Source: an uncultured bacterium (GTDB taxonomy: Bacteria; Krumholzibacteriota; Krumholzibacteriia; LZORAL124-64-63). From it: DNA of 58,167 nucleotides. Positions 9,550 to 17,268 of the stretch are shown piece by piece (the first letter of the stretch is position 1; each line of letters opens with the position of its first letter). The DNA is taken from the NCBI GenBank assembly GCA_903859215.1, contig CAIOLW010000263.1:1-58167 (forward strand), given 5' to 3'. The notes below the pieces were generated by a model. That model was given only the letters and a program-made list of their open reading frames with translations, did no database searches and was not told the DNA's origin. A program made the translations under genes and the position numbers.

Positions 9550-9600
9550 GGTGGCCCGTCGCCCCTTTCTGGGCTGGGGTGCAGCGCGCTCTGGCCTCAA

Positions 9601-9616
9601 TTATGACATATCATAA
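9601..9616. promoter_or_regulatory. AT-rich inverted repeat between divergent genes
   Basis: TTATGA-CATA-TCATAA, a perfect 6-bp inverted repeat in an otherwise GC-rich context, about 50 bp upstream of the cyclase start. On the minus strand it contains TATGAT, a good -10 hexamer, although no convincing -35 lies 16-18 bp upstream. It may be an operator, the cyclase -10 region, or both. Confidence 0.4.
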
Positions 9617-9637
9617 GGATTTTTTCAAGCATTGACG

Positions 9638-9666
9638 TTGGCGACCCGCAAACGACCTGCTATCTT
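9638..9666 (+). promoter_or_regulatory. Possible sigma-70 promoter of the lytic transglycosylase gene
   Basis: TTGGCG (9638-9643), exactly 17 bases, TATCTT (9661-9666), about 90 bp upstream of the ATG at 9756. The match is moderate at both boxes. Confidence 0.4.
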
Positions 9667-9755
9667 CCGAAATCCGCCCCCTCAGGAATGATGTCCGGGA
9701 ACCGGGACACACGCCGTCCGTTCCAAGACATTCCCGACCGGAAGGACAGGCACGG

Positions 9756-11633
9756 ATGATTTGTGTGAAGTTGCACGGCGGCAACGAGTTGACATGGAAG
9801 TCGAAGTTTGCCGCAGGGGGTCGCGCGCTCCTTCTGGCGGGCTCAGTCGCCCTGGCGGGCCTGCTCGCCGGCTGTGCCTCGACGCACGACGCGGCCACGC
9901 GCCCCACGCCCCGCCCCCAGCCGCACGCCCGGGAAGCCGTCGCGGACATCTTCCCTGACGACAACAGTTTTTCGCGTCGGCCGGCGGCTGCCGACACCGC
10001 CGACACTGCGGATGAGGGCGCCCTCGACCTGACGGCCGAGGACGCGATCGACCTGGCGGTCGACGCCGAGGGGCGCGCCTCGCTGGAGGCTCTGGAGAAG
10101 CTCAGCCGCACGGCCCTCTCGCTGGCAGCCGACGACCGGCTGGACGAGGCCCAGGACCACGTCTTCGTGCTCCAGGACCAGGCCGGGATGCCTGCGCCCG
10201 CGGGCGCGGATTCCCTCTACATCGAACACCAGCTCAGCCTGCAGCGCCGCGCCGACCTCCTGGGCGCCGTGGTGGCCGAGCAGTACGCATTCTCGGGCGA
10301 ACCCTCCCAGGCCGACTCGCTGCTGGCCGACGGCTACGCCCGGTTGGCGCAGGGCGCCTTCCCCGATTCGCTGGTGCCGGCCACGGGCGCGCAGTTGTCT
10401 CCGATCACGGTCGACCTGCTCAAGGTGGACAACCAGGAAGTCAGCCGCTGGGTGACGTACTTCTCGGGCCGCGGGCGCGACCATTTCCAGGTCTGGCTCG
10501 AGCGCCGCGCCCAGGTCGATTCGATGATCACCGCGATCCTCGACGAAAACGGGCTGCCTCGCGAACTGATCTACCTGGCGATGATCGAGAGCGGGCTCAG
10601 TTCGCGCGCCGTGTCGAACGTCGGCGCCGTCGGTCCGTGGCAGTTCATGGCGCCGACCGGTCGGGCCCACGGGTTGCGCACCGACTGGTGGATTGACGAG
10701 CGCCGCGATATGGAGATGTCGACACGCGCGGCCTGCAAGTACATCCGTCGCCTGTATGCGCAGTTCAACGACTGGGCGCTGGTGCTCGCGGCGTACAACA
10801 CCGGTGAGGGCCGCGTCGAGCGCGTGATCGGGCAGACCGGCCACAACGACTTCTGGAACCTGCGCCTGCCCAGCCAGACGACGGCGCACATCCCGAAATT
10901 CATTGCCGCGGCACGCATCGGCGAGGACCCCGGTCGCTACGGCTTCGTCGTGCCGGCTGCGCGGCCGCTGCACTACGATGTGCTGCCGGTCGACGACGCG
11001 TTCGACCTCGAGGTCATCGCGAAGTGCGCCAATGTCGACGTGTCGGAGATCAAGGCGCTCAATCCCGGCCTGGTGCGCGGGATGACCTCGCCCGACCACA
11101 AGGGCTACCAGGTCCGCGTGCCGGACGGCCGCGGCAGTGCGACACAACTGGCGCTGTCGAAGGTGCCGGCCGAAAAGCGCCTGACCTGGAGCCGCCACCA
11201 TGTCGCGCGCGGCGAGACGCTCGGGCGCATCGCCGCGAACTACGGCACGACCGTGGGCGACATCGCGCGCCTGAACAAGATGAACACGCCGTACCTGATC
11301 CACCCGGGCGACGAACTGCTGGTGCCGATGCCCGGCGAACTGAGCGAGAAGGCGCGCCTGCGCCTCGAGTCGGCGGCAGCCTCGGGCAAGTCGACGAAGG
11401 GCAAGCCCGGCAAGGCCACGGCCGCGAAGACGGGCAAGGCGCCCGCGCGCTACGAACCGCCCACGGGCTGGGAGCGCGTCAGTTACGACGTGCGCCAGGG
11501 CGACACCGTCGGCAACATCGCCAGGAAGCTGGGCGTGACCGTGGCGCACCTGCGGCAGGTCAACCGGATCCCGCGCAGCAACATGATCCACGTCGGCCAG
11601 AAGCTCCTCGCCTACCGGCCGCCGCGCGGCTGA
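9756..11633 (+). CDS. MltD-like membrane-bound lytic transglycosylase with LysM repeats
   Basis: A lipoprotein that cleaves peptidoglycan in the periplasm. The N-terminus has a hydrophobic segment ending in a lipobox (LLAGC, the cysteine near residue 40). The SLT catalytic domain shows ELIYLAMIESGLSSRAVS with the catalytic glutamate, followed by GPWQFMAPTGRAHGL and AYNTGEGRVERVI. Two LysM modules end the protein (HHVARGETLGRIAANYGTT and YDVRQGDTVGNIARKLGVT), joined by a Lys/Gly-rich linker. At 625 residues it is longer than Escherichia MltD because of an extended region before the catalytic domain. A TTG about 12 codons downstream is an alternative start that would give a more typical lipoprotein signal. 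Confidence 0.9.
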   Translation: MICVKLHGGNELTWKSKFAAGGRALLLAGSVALAGLLAGCASTHDAATRPTPRPQPHAREAVADIFPDDNSFSRRPAAADTADTADEGALDLTAEDAIDLAVDAEGRASLEALEKLSRTALSLAADDRLDEAQDHVFVLQDQAGMPAPAGADSLYIEHQLSLQRRADLLGAVVAEQYAFSGEPSQADSLLADGYARLAQGAFPDSLVPATGAQLSPITVDLLKVDNQEVSRWVTYFSGRGRDHFQVWLERRAQVDSMITAILDENGLPRELIYLAMIESGLSSRAVSNVGAVGPWQFMAPTGRAHGLRTDWWIDERRDMEMSTRAACKYIRRLYAQFNDWALVLAAYNTGEGRVERVIGQTGHNDFWNLRLPSQTTAHIPKFIAAARIGEDPGRYGFVVPAARPLHYDVLPVDDAFDLEVIAKCANVDVSEIKALNPGLVRGMTSPDHKGYQVRVPDGRGSATQLALSKVPAEKRLTWSRHHVARGETLGRIAANYGTTVGDIARLNKMNTPYLIHPGDELLVPMPGELSEKARLRLESAAASGKSTKGKPGKATAAKTGKAPARYEPPTGWERVSYDVRQGDTVGNIARKLGVTVAHLRQVNRIPRSNMIHVGQKLLAYRPPRG

Positions 11634-11671
11634 GGGGCGTCACGCCGCCCGCGGGATGGACACTGAAGAAA

Positions 11672-11700
11672 GAAGGAGCCCGCCGCTGGCGGGCTCCTTC
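11672..11700. terminator. Bidirectional terminator between converging genes
   Basis: A perfect 13-bp stem (GAAGGAGCCCGCC, loop GCT, GGCGGGCTCCTTC) lies between the convergent transglycosylase and PorV-like genes. A-rich sequence precedes it on the plus strand, which gives a short T-rich tail when read from the minus strand. Confidence 0.8.
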
Positions 11701-11733
11701 ACGTTCCATCCGCGTGCAGCCGGTCGGCCGGTC

Positions 11734-12792
11734 CTAGAACCTCGCCGACACGCTGATCTGGTGCGTGGCCTCGTTGATCTCGAGGGCGTCGCCGGCGTAG
11801 GCGTAGTCGATCGTCAGCGGGTTCAGCTTGAAGCCCGCGCCCGCCGCGAAGTGCCCGCCGTCGAAGGCGCCGTCGTATCCCGCACGCACGAAGACCTTCT
11901 GCGAGAAGCCGACTTCCAGGCCGGTGTGCGTGTTGAAGCTCAGCGCGCCGGCGTGGAACTGGTCGGCGTCGCCGCGATTGTCGAAGCGCGTCTCGACGGC
12001 CCCGGCCAGGGTCAGGTCCATGTCCCACTTCGGCAGCGCCTGCCGCCACGCCAGCCCGGGCACCACGGCCGGGCTGATGATCTCGGTGTGGCCCGTGCTC
12101 CACGACAGGTAGGTCGTGGTGATGTCCTGCAGCTTGAGGCCGAAATCGAGGTGACGCCACACGGCCGGCCGCAGGAAGGCCACGTCGGCGCCGACGCCCA
12201 GGCTCGAGTACGGCCCGACGCTCTGGCGCACGAACTTCAGCGTGCCGCCCACGCGCCAGGCGCCCTTCTGCTCGCCGTACGACAGCAGCAGTCCCAGTTC
12301 CTGGTCGCTCTTGTAGCGGATCTGGTCCTGCAGGTCGAACAGGCCGAGCAACTCGGTGTTGTCCACCACGCCGTCGTGGTTCGTGTCGAGCTGGTCCTGG
12401 AGATGGTTCGTGAACGGAATGTCGTCCACGCCCAGCCGGATGAGCGAGATGCCGATGCCGGCGCTGGTGCCGCCCAGCAGGTTCCAGCCCACCGGCTGCA
12501 CGAAGGCGACGAAGTCGCGATCGATGAGGTCGCCGAAGCGCTCGCTGTGCATCAGCATCAGCTCGCGGCCCGTGACGCCGGCCAGCCCGGCCGGGTTCCA
12601 GAACGTCGTCGACGGGTCGTCGGCGACGGCGGTGAACGCCGCGCCCATGCCGAGCGCGCGGGCCCCGCCCCCGTTCTCCATGAAGGAGCCGGCGAACTTG
12701 TCGGCGTGGGCGGCGCCGGGAAGGGCGGCGCCCAGCAGCACGGCGGCCAGCAGACTCAGGCGCCGCAACGGGCGCGCCGGGTTGACGATCAT
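11734..12792 (-). CDS. PorV/PorQ-family outer-membrane beta-barrel protein
   Basis: Predicted outer-membrane barrel of the PorV/PorQ (UPF0164) type found in FCB-like bacteria. A signal peptide (LSLLAAVLLGAALPGAAHA) is followed by the hallmark start of the mature protein: GGGARALGMGAAFTAVADDP and TFWNPAGLAG. It ends in an aromatic residue (QISVSARF) as barrels do. The ATG at 12792 is preferred over upstream in-frame codons because it starts the signal peptide and has a GAGG ribosome site. Residues ~136-147 read DTNHDGVVDNTE, an EF-hand/dockerin-like calcium loop in what should be an extracellular loop. It is the last gene before the terminator, with its own promoter. Confidence 0.8.
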   Translation of the reverse strand: MIVNPARPLRRLSLLAAVLLGAALPGAAHADKFAGSFMENGGGARALGMGAAFTAVADDPSTTFWNPAGLAGVTGRELMLMHSERFGDLIDRDFVAFVQPVGWNLLGGTSAGIGISLIRLGVDDIPFTNHLQDQLDTNHDGVVDNTELLGLFDLQDQIRYKSDQELGLLLSYGEQKGAWRVGGTLKFVRQSVGPYSSLGVGADVAFLRPAVWRHLDFGLKLQDITTTYLSWSTGHTEIISPAVVPGLAWRQALPKWDMDLTLAGAVETRFDNRGDADQFHAGALSFNTHTGLEVGFSQKVFVRAGYDGAFDGGHFAAGAGFKLNPLTIDYAYAGDALEINEATHQISVSARF

Positions 12793-12858
12793 GCCTGCCT
12801 CGCGATCCAGGGGTGGTTGGCGCCCGCGCACGGGCGATATCCGGGTGTCCGTGACGAG

Positions 12859-12886
12859 ATTATAGGGCAATTCCCGTTCCCCGCAA
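12859..12886 (-). promoter_or_regulatory. Sigma-70-type promoter of the PorV-like gene
   Basis: Minus strand: TTGCGG (12881-12886), 16-base spacer, perfect TATAAT (12859-12864), about 67 bp before the start codon. It is the best sigma-70 -10 box in the window. Confidence 0.6.
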
Positions 12887-12915
12887 AGCACGGCCTGAGC
12901 CCCCCGGTGTTCTGC

Positions 12916-14442
12916 TCACAGGCCATAGGCCCGGATCTTCCGGTACAGCGTCCGCTCGCTGATGCCCAGCCTCTCGGCCGCCTGCCTTCGGTTTCCGGCG
13001 TGCGTGCGCAGGGCCGCCTCGACCAGGGTCCGCTCGGCGGTCTGCAGGTCGCCGCCGGCGCTGCCCGGCAGCGGACCGTAGGCATCGGTGCTGCCGAAGG
13101 TCTCGACCACCCCGGTGGCGGGCTCCCACGTGGTGGTGTCCGCGGGGTGCCAGGAGGCGGAACCGCCGGCCGGCCGGGCCCCGCCGACCAGCGCGGCCTT
13201 GATCTCCCGGATCTCCTGCCGGATCGCCAGCAGCGTCGACGCCAGCATCGCCATGTCCAGTTCGGGCGCGTTGACGGCGCCCAGCGGCACCGGCAGGTAC
13301 GGCCGGGGCGCGGTCCCGGGGCGCCAGTCGGCCGGCAGGTCGGCCACGTCGATCAGCCCGGCCTGCTTCATCACCACCGCCGAACTGACGAGGTTGCGCA
13401 ACTCCCGCACGTTGCCGGGCCAGTCGTGCTCGAGCAGCGCCTGCTCGGCCGCGCGCGTCAGGCCGCGCACATGCAGGTGGTGCTTCCCGTTTTCGGCACG
13501 CAGGAACGTATCGGTCAGGATCGGGATGTCCTCGGGGTGGACGCGCAGGGGCGGCGTCTGGATGACGACCACGCGCAGCCGGTAGTACAGGTCCTGCCGG
13601 AAGCGGCCGCGCGCGACGTCGTCGGCCAGGTTGCTATGGGTGGCGGCCACCAGGCGGATGTTGCTGGTGCGCGGCGCTCGGCCGCCGACGGGCGTGAACT
13701 CGCCGGTTTCCAGCGCGCGCAAAAAGCGCGTCTGCATGCCGAGGGGCATCTCGGCCACCTCGTCCAGGAACAGCGTGCCGCCGTCGGCGCGCTTGAAGAC
13801 GCCGTCGTGGTCGGCCACCGCGCCGGTGAACGAGCCGCGCGCGTGGCCGAACAGTTCGCTCTCGAGCACGCCCTCGCTCATCGCCCCGCAGTTGAGGCTG
13901 ACGAACGGTCCGTTCGCGCGGCGCGAGTTGTCGTGGATGGCGCGCGCGACGAGTTCCTTGCCCGTGCCGCTCTCGCCCAGGATCAGGATGTTGACGTCCA
14001 GCGGCGCGGCGTGGGCCACCAGCGAGAGCACCTCCTGGATTGCCTGGCTGCGGCCGACGATGCCGCTGCTCTCGCGCACGCGGCGCAGGCGCAGGTGGCG
14101 CTCGATGGTCTGGAAGATCTCCTGCGGCTCGGAAGTGTCCGGCAGGCTTGTGACCGCGCCGGTCGCGGTGACGGCCGGCTCGTGCGCGTCTTCGCCGTCG
14201 CCCTCGGTGCCGACCAGGACAAGGTCGGCATCGACGCGCATCGAGAGGAACTTCCGCACGACGTGGCGATGCCGCGGGTAGTCGCGGGTGTCGAAGACGA
14301 AGACCGCCGTCTTGCCCAGCGAGAGCTTGGCCAGCGCCTCGGACGGCGAATCGAACAGGAAGAGCTCCACCCCGGGCATCTGCCAGCCCGCGGCCGCGGC
14401 ATAGAGCCGGTGGCGACGGCTCAGCAGGACTACCATGCGCAT
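12916..14442 (-). CDS. FleQ-like sigma-54-dependent transcription activator with pseudo-receiver domain
   Basis: A 508-residue NtrC-family enhancer-binding protein. Residues 1-118 resemble a receiver fold (MRMVVLLSRRHRL, LGKTAVFVFDTRD) but lack the acidic triad and switch residues, as in FleQ/FlrA. The AAA+ domain has Walker A GESGTGKE (~156-163), ESELFGHARGSFTGA, Walker B GGTLFLDEVAEM and HDWPGNVRELRNLV. The sigma-54 contact loop is GSFTGA instead of GAFTGA. A Fis-type helix-turn-helix ends the protein (NRRQAAERLGISERTLYRKI). AGGAGG five bases before the ATG at 14442 fixes the start. Sitting at the end of the flagellar cluster with its own promoter, it is a candidate master regulator; direct targets are inference. 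Confidence 0.85.
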   Translation of the reverse strand: MRMVVLLSRRHRLYAAAAGWQMPGVELFLFDSPSEALAKLSLGKTAVFVFDTRDYPRHRHVVRKFLSMRVDADLVLVGTEGDGEDAHEPAVTATGAVTSLPDTSEPQEIFQTIERHLRLRRVRESSGIVGRSQAIQEVLSLVAHAAPLDVNILILGESGTGKELVARAIHDNSRRANGPFVSLNCGAMSEGVLESELFGHARGSFTGAVADHDGVFKRADGGTLFLDEVAEMPLGMQTRFLRALETGEFTPVGGRAPRTSNIRLVAATHSNLADDVARGRFRQDLYYRLRVVVIQTPPLRVHPEDIPILTDTFLRAENGKHHLHVRGLTRAAEQALLEHDWPGNVRELRNLVSSAVVMKQAGLIDVADLPADWRPGTAPRPYLPVPLGAVNAPELDMAMLASTLLAIRQEIREIKAALVGGARPAGGSASWHPADTTTWEPATGVVETFGSTDAYGPLPGSAGGDLQTAERTLVEAALRTHAGNRRQAAERLGISERTLYRKIRAYGL

Positions 14443-14475
14443 GTCGGCCTCCTGACCGGATACTGTCATTGTGGC

Positions 14476-14504
14476 AGGATAGCGCGGGCGGACGCGCGGT
14501 GCAA
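14476..14504 (-). promoter_or_regulatory. Possible sigma-70 promoter of the FleQ-like gene
   Basis: Minus strand: TTGCAC (14499-14504), 17-base spacer, TATCCT (14476-14481), 34 bp before the start codon, within the 93-bp gap after the HDOD gene. Confidence 0.45.
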
Positions 14505-14535
14505 GGCCAAGCGCAAGATCTTGTGTCAAAGCGGC

Positions 14536-15447
14536 TTAGATGGACAGGAAGGCAGCTGCGCGGGCGATGTCCTCGCGGATGGCGTCGTGTTCGGCGGTCA
14601 CCTCTTCGGGCGTCAGCCCCGTGGCGGCGTGCAGGCGGGCCGCGTCGGACGCGTCCGCGTCAAAGCCCAGGTCGCCGCGCGGCGGGTCGATGGTATTGGC
14701 CACCAGGTCGGCCAGGCCCACGATCGCGGTGGCCATGGCGTCGCGCGTCGTCGCCCGTCCGATCATCGCCGTGTGGTGCTCGCCGAAGGCCTGCACGAGG
14801 ATGGGCGGGAACCGCCACGATTCCGCGAAGGCGGCACCGAGTTCGGCATGGTCGAAGCCGAAGGTCGCGCGCTCCATCTCCGTCAGGGACAGGCTGCGCG
14901 CGTGGCGGTCGGCGATCAATCGCCCGTACATCTGGGGTGCGTACACCTCGAGCACGAACTTGCCCAGGTCGTGCAGCAGGCCGGCGGTGAACGCCTCCTC
15001 CGGGTCCGGGTAGCCGACCAGGCGCGCGAGGTGGCGCGAGATGGCGCCGGTGACCACCGAGTGTCGCCACAGTTCGCGGTAGTCCAGCCGGCCGCCCGCG
15101 TTTTCCACGGCGCTCATCAGGCTCGAGGCCACCGTGATGCAGATGGCCACCTGGCGCACCGTACGGTAGCCGAGCACCGCCACGCAGCGATTGATGTCGG
15201 CCAGGTCGGCGCGGCTGGAATAGTACGGGGAGTTGGCCAGCCGCAGCACCTTGGTCATGACCGGCGCGTCCATGCGCACGACGCGCGTCAGGTCGGCGGG
15301 CCCGCTGGCCGGGTCGTCGAGGACCTTCAGGATGCGGATGAGCGTCTCGGGGATCGACGGCAGGTCGTCGACTTCGGCGAGCATCTGGCGCAGGTCGACC
15401 GGGTGGGTCGCTGTCGCGTGCATCGTCGTGCCGGTTGCCGTGGCCAT
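14536..15447 (-). CDS. HDOD-domain signalling protein
   Basis: A 303-residue protein made of one HDOD domain, a degenerate relative of HD phosphohydrolases used in regulatory output. Visible family marks are LPSIPETLIRILKVLDDP, MTKVLRLANSPYYSS, AVLGYRTVRQVAI, the HD-like GLLHDLGKFVLE and FGFDHAELGAAFAESWRFP. It is followed by a short C-terminal tail. A GAGGAGA ribosome site precedes the ATG. It lies 7 bp after another HDOD gene and the two were probably produced by duplication, though they have diverged. In other bacteria HDOD proteins act in motility, chemotaxis or c-di-GMP circuits. The exact role here is unknown. Confidence 0.85.
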   Translation of the reverse strand: MATATGTTMHATATHPVDLRQMLAEVDDLPSIPETLIRILKVLDDPASGPADLTRVVRMDAPVMTKVLRLANSPYYSSRADLADINRCVAVLGYRTVRQVAICITVASSLMSAVENAGGRLDYRELWRHSVVTGAISRHLARLVGYPDPEEAFTAGLLHDLGKFVLEVYAPQMYGRLIADRHARSLSLTEMERATFGFDHAELGAAFAESWRFPPILVQAFGEHHTAMIGRATTRDAMATAIVGLADLVANTIDPPRGDLGFDADASDAARLHAATGLTPEEVTAEHDAIREDIARAAAFLSI

Positions 15448-15454
15448 GGTCTCC

Positions 15455-16351
15455 TCAAACGTAGATTTCCATCTCGTTCTCCAGCGTGGTCTGGAGAACC
15501 TCGGCCGCCTGCTCGAACGACGAGCGCGGCAGTTGCAGGATGCGGTTGGCCGGGCAGTCGAGGATGTCCAGCTCGGGATCGTCGATGAACCCGATGCCCA
15601 TCTTCTTGCACAGCTTGTTGCCCAGGTCCAGGTACAGCAGCAGCGGGTTGTCGGCCGTCAGCGCCTCGGGATTGTGGTGGTTGAGGATGGACTCCTCCAG
15701 CGCCGGCGACAGCTTCCACTTGTTGACCAGCAGCGCCCCGACCTGCGTGTGGTCGAAGCCGAGGATCTCGACCTCGGTCAGGTGGAACGGCTGGTTCTCG
15801 TTGTAGACGATCTGGACGATCTGGTCGAACTTCTCGGGCACGCGCAGGTTCAGCACGAGCTTGCCGATGTCGTGCATCAGTCCCGCCAGGAAGGCCTCCT
15901 CGGCCAGCAGAGGCGCGCGTTCGGCCGCGAGCAGCCGGCAGGCGATGGCGCCGCCGATCGAATGCTCCCACAACAGGCGTTCCTTCAGCCCCGTGCGGCT
16001 CTTGCGCGTATTGTAGAGGTTGCGCGCCGCACTCGTGACCACGAGCGAGCGGATCGAATTGAAGCCCAGCATCACGATCGCCTCGTTCAGCGTCTTGATG
16101 CGGCGGCTGCACGAGTACATGGCGCTGTTGGCGATCTTGAGGATGCGACCGGTCATGGCCTGGTCGTCGGAGATGACCTGCTGCAACTGCGCGGCGGAAG
16201 TGTCGGGGTCGGAGGCGAGTTCGATGACCTTGGCGGCCACCTGCGGCATCGCGGGCAGGTCGCGGGTGGTCATGACGATGCCCTGGAGGCGCTCGGCAGT
16301 CTCCGGCGCCAGCAGGGCTACGCTTCCCTCGACGTCGACCGATGTGGTCAT
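15455..16351 (-). CDS. HDOD-domain signalling protein (first of a tandem pair)
   Basis: A 298-residue single HDOD-domain protein. Motifs in order: DLPAMPQVAAKVIELASDP, MTGRILKIANSAMYSCSRR, LGFNSIRSLVVT, GLMHDIGKLVLN and LGFDHTQVGALLVNKWKL. It keeps an HD pair, but HDOD domains generally lack hydrolase activity. A CAGGAG ribosome site precedes the ATG. It is separated from the flagellar operon upstream by 87 bp containing a hairpin and is followed after 7 bp by its paralogue. Co-orientation with the flagellar genes suggests a link to motility control (inference). Confidence 0.85.
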   Translation of the reverse strand: MTTSVDVEGSVALLAPETAERLQGIVMTTRDLPAMPQVAAKVIELASDPDTSAAQLQQVISDDQAMTGRILKIANSAMYSCSRRIKTLNEAIVMLGFNSIRSLVVTSAARNLYNTRKSRTGLKERLLWEHSIGGAIACRLLAAERAPLLAEEAFLAGLMHDIGKLVLNLRVPEKFDQIVQIVYNENQPFHLTEVEILGFDHTQVGALLVNKWKLSPALEESILNHHNPEALTADNPLLLYLDLGNKLCKKMGIGFIDDPELDILDCPANRILQLPRSSFEQAAEVLQTTLENEMEIYV

Positions 16352-16415
16352 CCCGACTCCTGGAGAACGCTGTATCCGGGCGAGGCGACGATCGTCGGTG
16401 ACGATCGGCGGTCAC

Positions 16416-16438
16416 GGGCCGGAGCGCTCCCCCGGCCC
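16416..16438 (-). terminator. Hairpin after the last small flagellar-operon gene
   Basis: GGGCCGG / CCGGCCC, a 7-bp stem with a 9-base loop directly after the stop of the 140-residue membrane protein gene. There is no T-tract, so it may only attenuate read-through into the HDOD genes. Confidence 0.35.
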
Positions 16439-16861
16439 CTAACCGACGCCCCGGCGAACCTTGAGATCGACCCCGCCGGGGGTCCCCTTTAGCCGGGAAT
16501 CGGAAGTGGCCTCGCGGAGTTCGGCCAGGCGGTCGCTGGCGCGGCGCAGGCGGGCCAGGGCCGGGCCGAGGTCGGCCGCCGGCGCGGAGGCGCTGGGCAG
16601 GCTCTGGACGGCCTGGCGGGCCGCCGGGGCGTAGCCGCCGGGCACGGCGCGGGCCAGGCCGGGGGCCGGGGTGGCGCCGTGGCGCCGGGGCCGGTGGAAT
16701 GAGAATCTGCCGAAGCGCGGAAACCGGATTCGCAGCCGCCAGCGGCGGGCCTGCATCAGGAGGGCCGCCACCAGCAGGGACGCGCCGAGGGCGGCCGCGG
16801 CCGCCGATCCCCAGAACAGGGGGCCCTGCCCGTTGGCGAGGTTCTGGAGCGCGGTCAACAT
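16439..16861 (-). CDS. Small membrane-anchored protein of unknown function, flagellar operon
   Basis: 140 residues. One transmembrane segment (SAAAAALGASLLVAALLM, about residues 19-36) is followed by a strongly basic stretch (RRWRLRIRFPRF) and a soluble Ala/Pro-rich tail that ends in a possible short helix (LARLRRASDRLAELREAT). By the positive-inside rule the tail is cytoplasmic. AAAGGACGG precedes the ATG. It is the last of two small genes after fliA. A similarly placed small membrane protein (DUF6115-like) follows fliA in some other flagellar loci, but I see only positional similarity and cannot claim homology. Confidence 0.65.
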   Translation of the reverse strand: MLTALQNLANGQGPLFWGSAAAAALGASLLVAALLMQARRWRLRIRFPRFGRFSFHRPRRHGATPAPGLARAVPGGYAPAARQAVQSLPSASAPAADLGPALARLRRASDRLAELREATSDSRLKGTPGGVDLKVRRGVG

Positions 16862-16882
16862 CGGATCCGTCCTTTCACGGGC

Positions 16883-17230
16883 TCAGGCCCGCAAGTCGAC
16901 CAGATGGCCCAGGGGCGAGGCGTCCTCGGCCGGATCGCCCTCGTTGTCATCGCCGTCGTCCTCGAGGTCGACCCCGCCGTCCTGCTGCTCCTGCCGCCGT
17001 TGCCGCCGGCGCTGGCGCTTGTCGAGGTTGCCCTCTTCCGGGTCAACGCGCTTCTGGGCCTGTTTCTCGGCCGTCTCCTGGACGCGGTGGGCCTGGAGCT
17101 CGCCCTTCTCCTCCAGGCGGTCGGCGAACGCCGTCCCCGGCTGGGGGTGGCTGGTCGCCCTGACCTGTACCTTGGCGACGTCGCCCATCTGGGCAAGCGT
17201 CGTGGGCATGGATACTCCGTCACCAGCCAT
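16883..17230 (-). CDS. Small charged protein downstream of fliA, unknown function
   Basis: 115 residues, soluble and highly charged: a middle helix rich in Glu/Gln/Lys (FADRLEEKGELQAHRVQE and onward), then an Arg/Lys block (KRQRRRQRRQ) and an acidic tail (DLEDDGDDNEGD). A GGAGG ribosome site precedes the ATG. It follows fliA by 38 bp and precedes the membrane protein by 21 bp, so it is co-transcribed. Short charged proteins of this kind occur after fliA in several bacterial flagellar clusters. I cannot assign a function. Confidence 0.6.
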   Translation of the reverse strand: MAGDGVSMPTTLAQMGDVAKVQVRATSHPQPGTAFADRLEEKGELQAHRVQETAEKQAQKRVDPEEGNLDKRQRRRQRRQEQQDGGVDLEDDGDDNEGDPAEDASPLGHLVDLRA

Positions 17231-17268
17231 GGGCGCCTCCGTTGCGCCACCCGCTCGCTACACGGGCG

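Noticed and set aside
11656-15588. Very long plus-strand open frame of about 1310 codons
   Set aside because: It runs antisense across the PorV-like protein, the FleQ-like activator and an HDOD gene; composition is His/Arg/Gln-rich with no domain.
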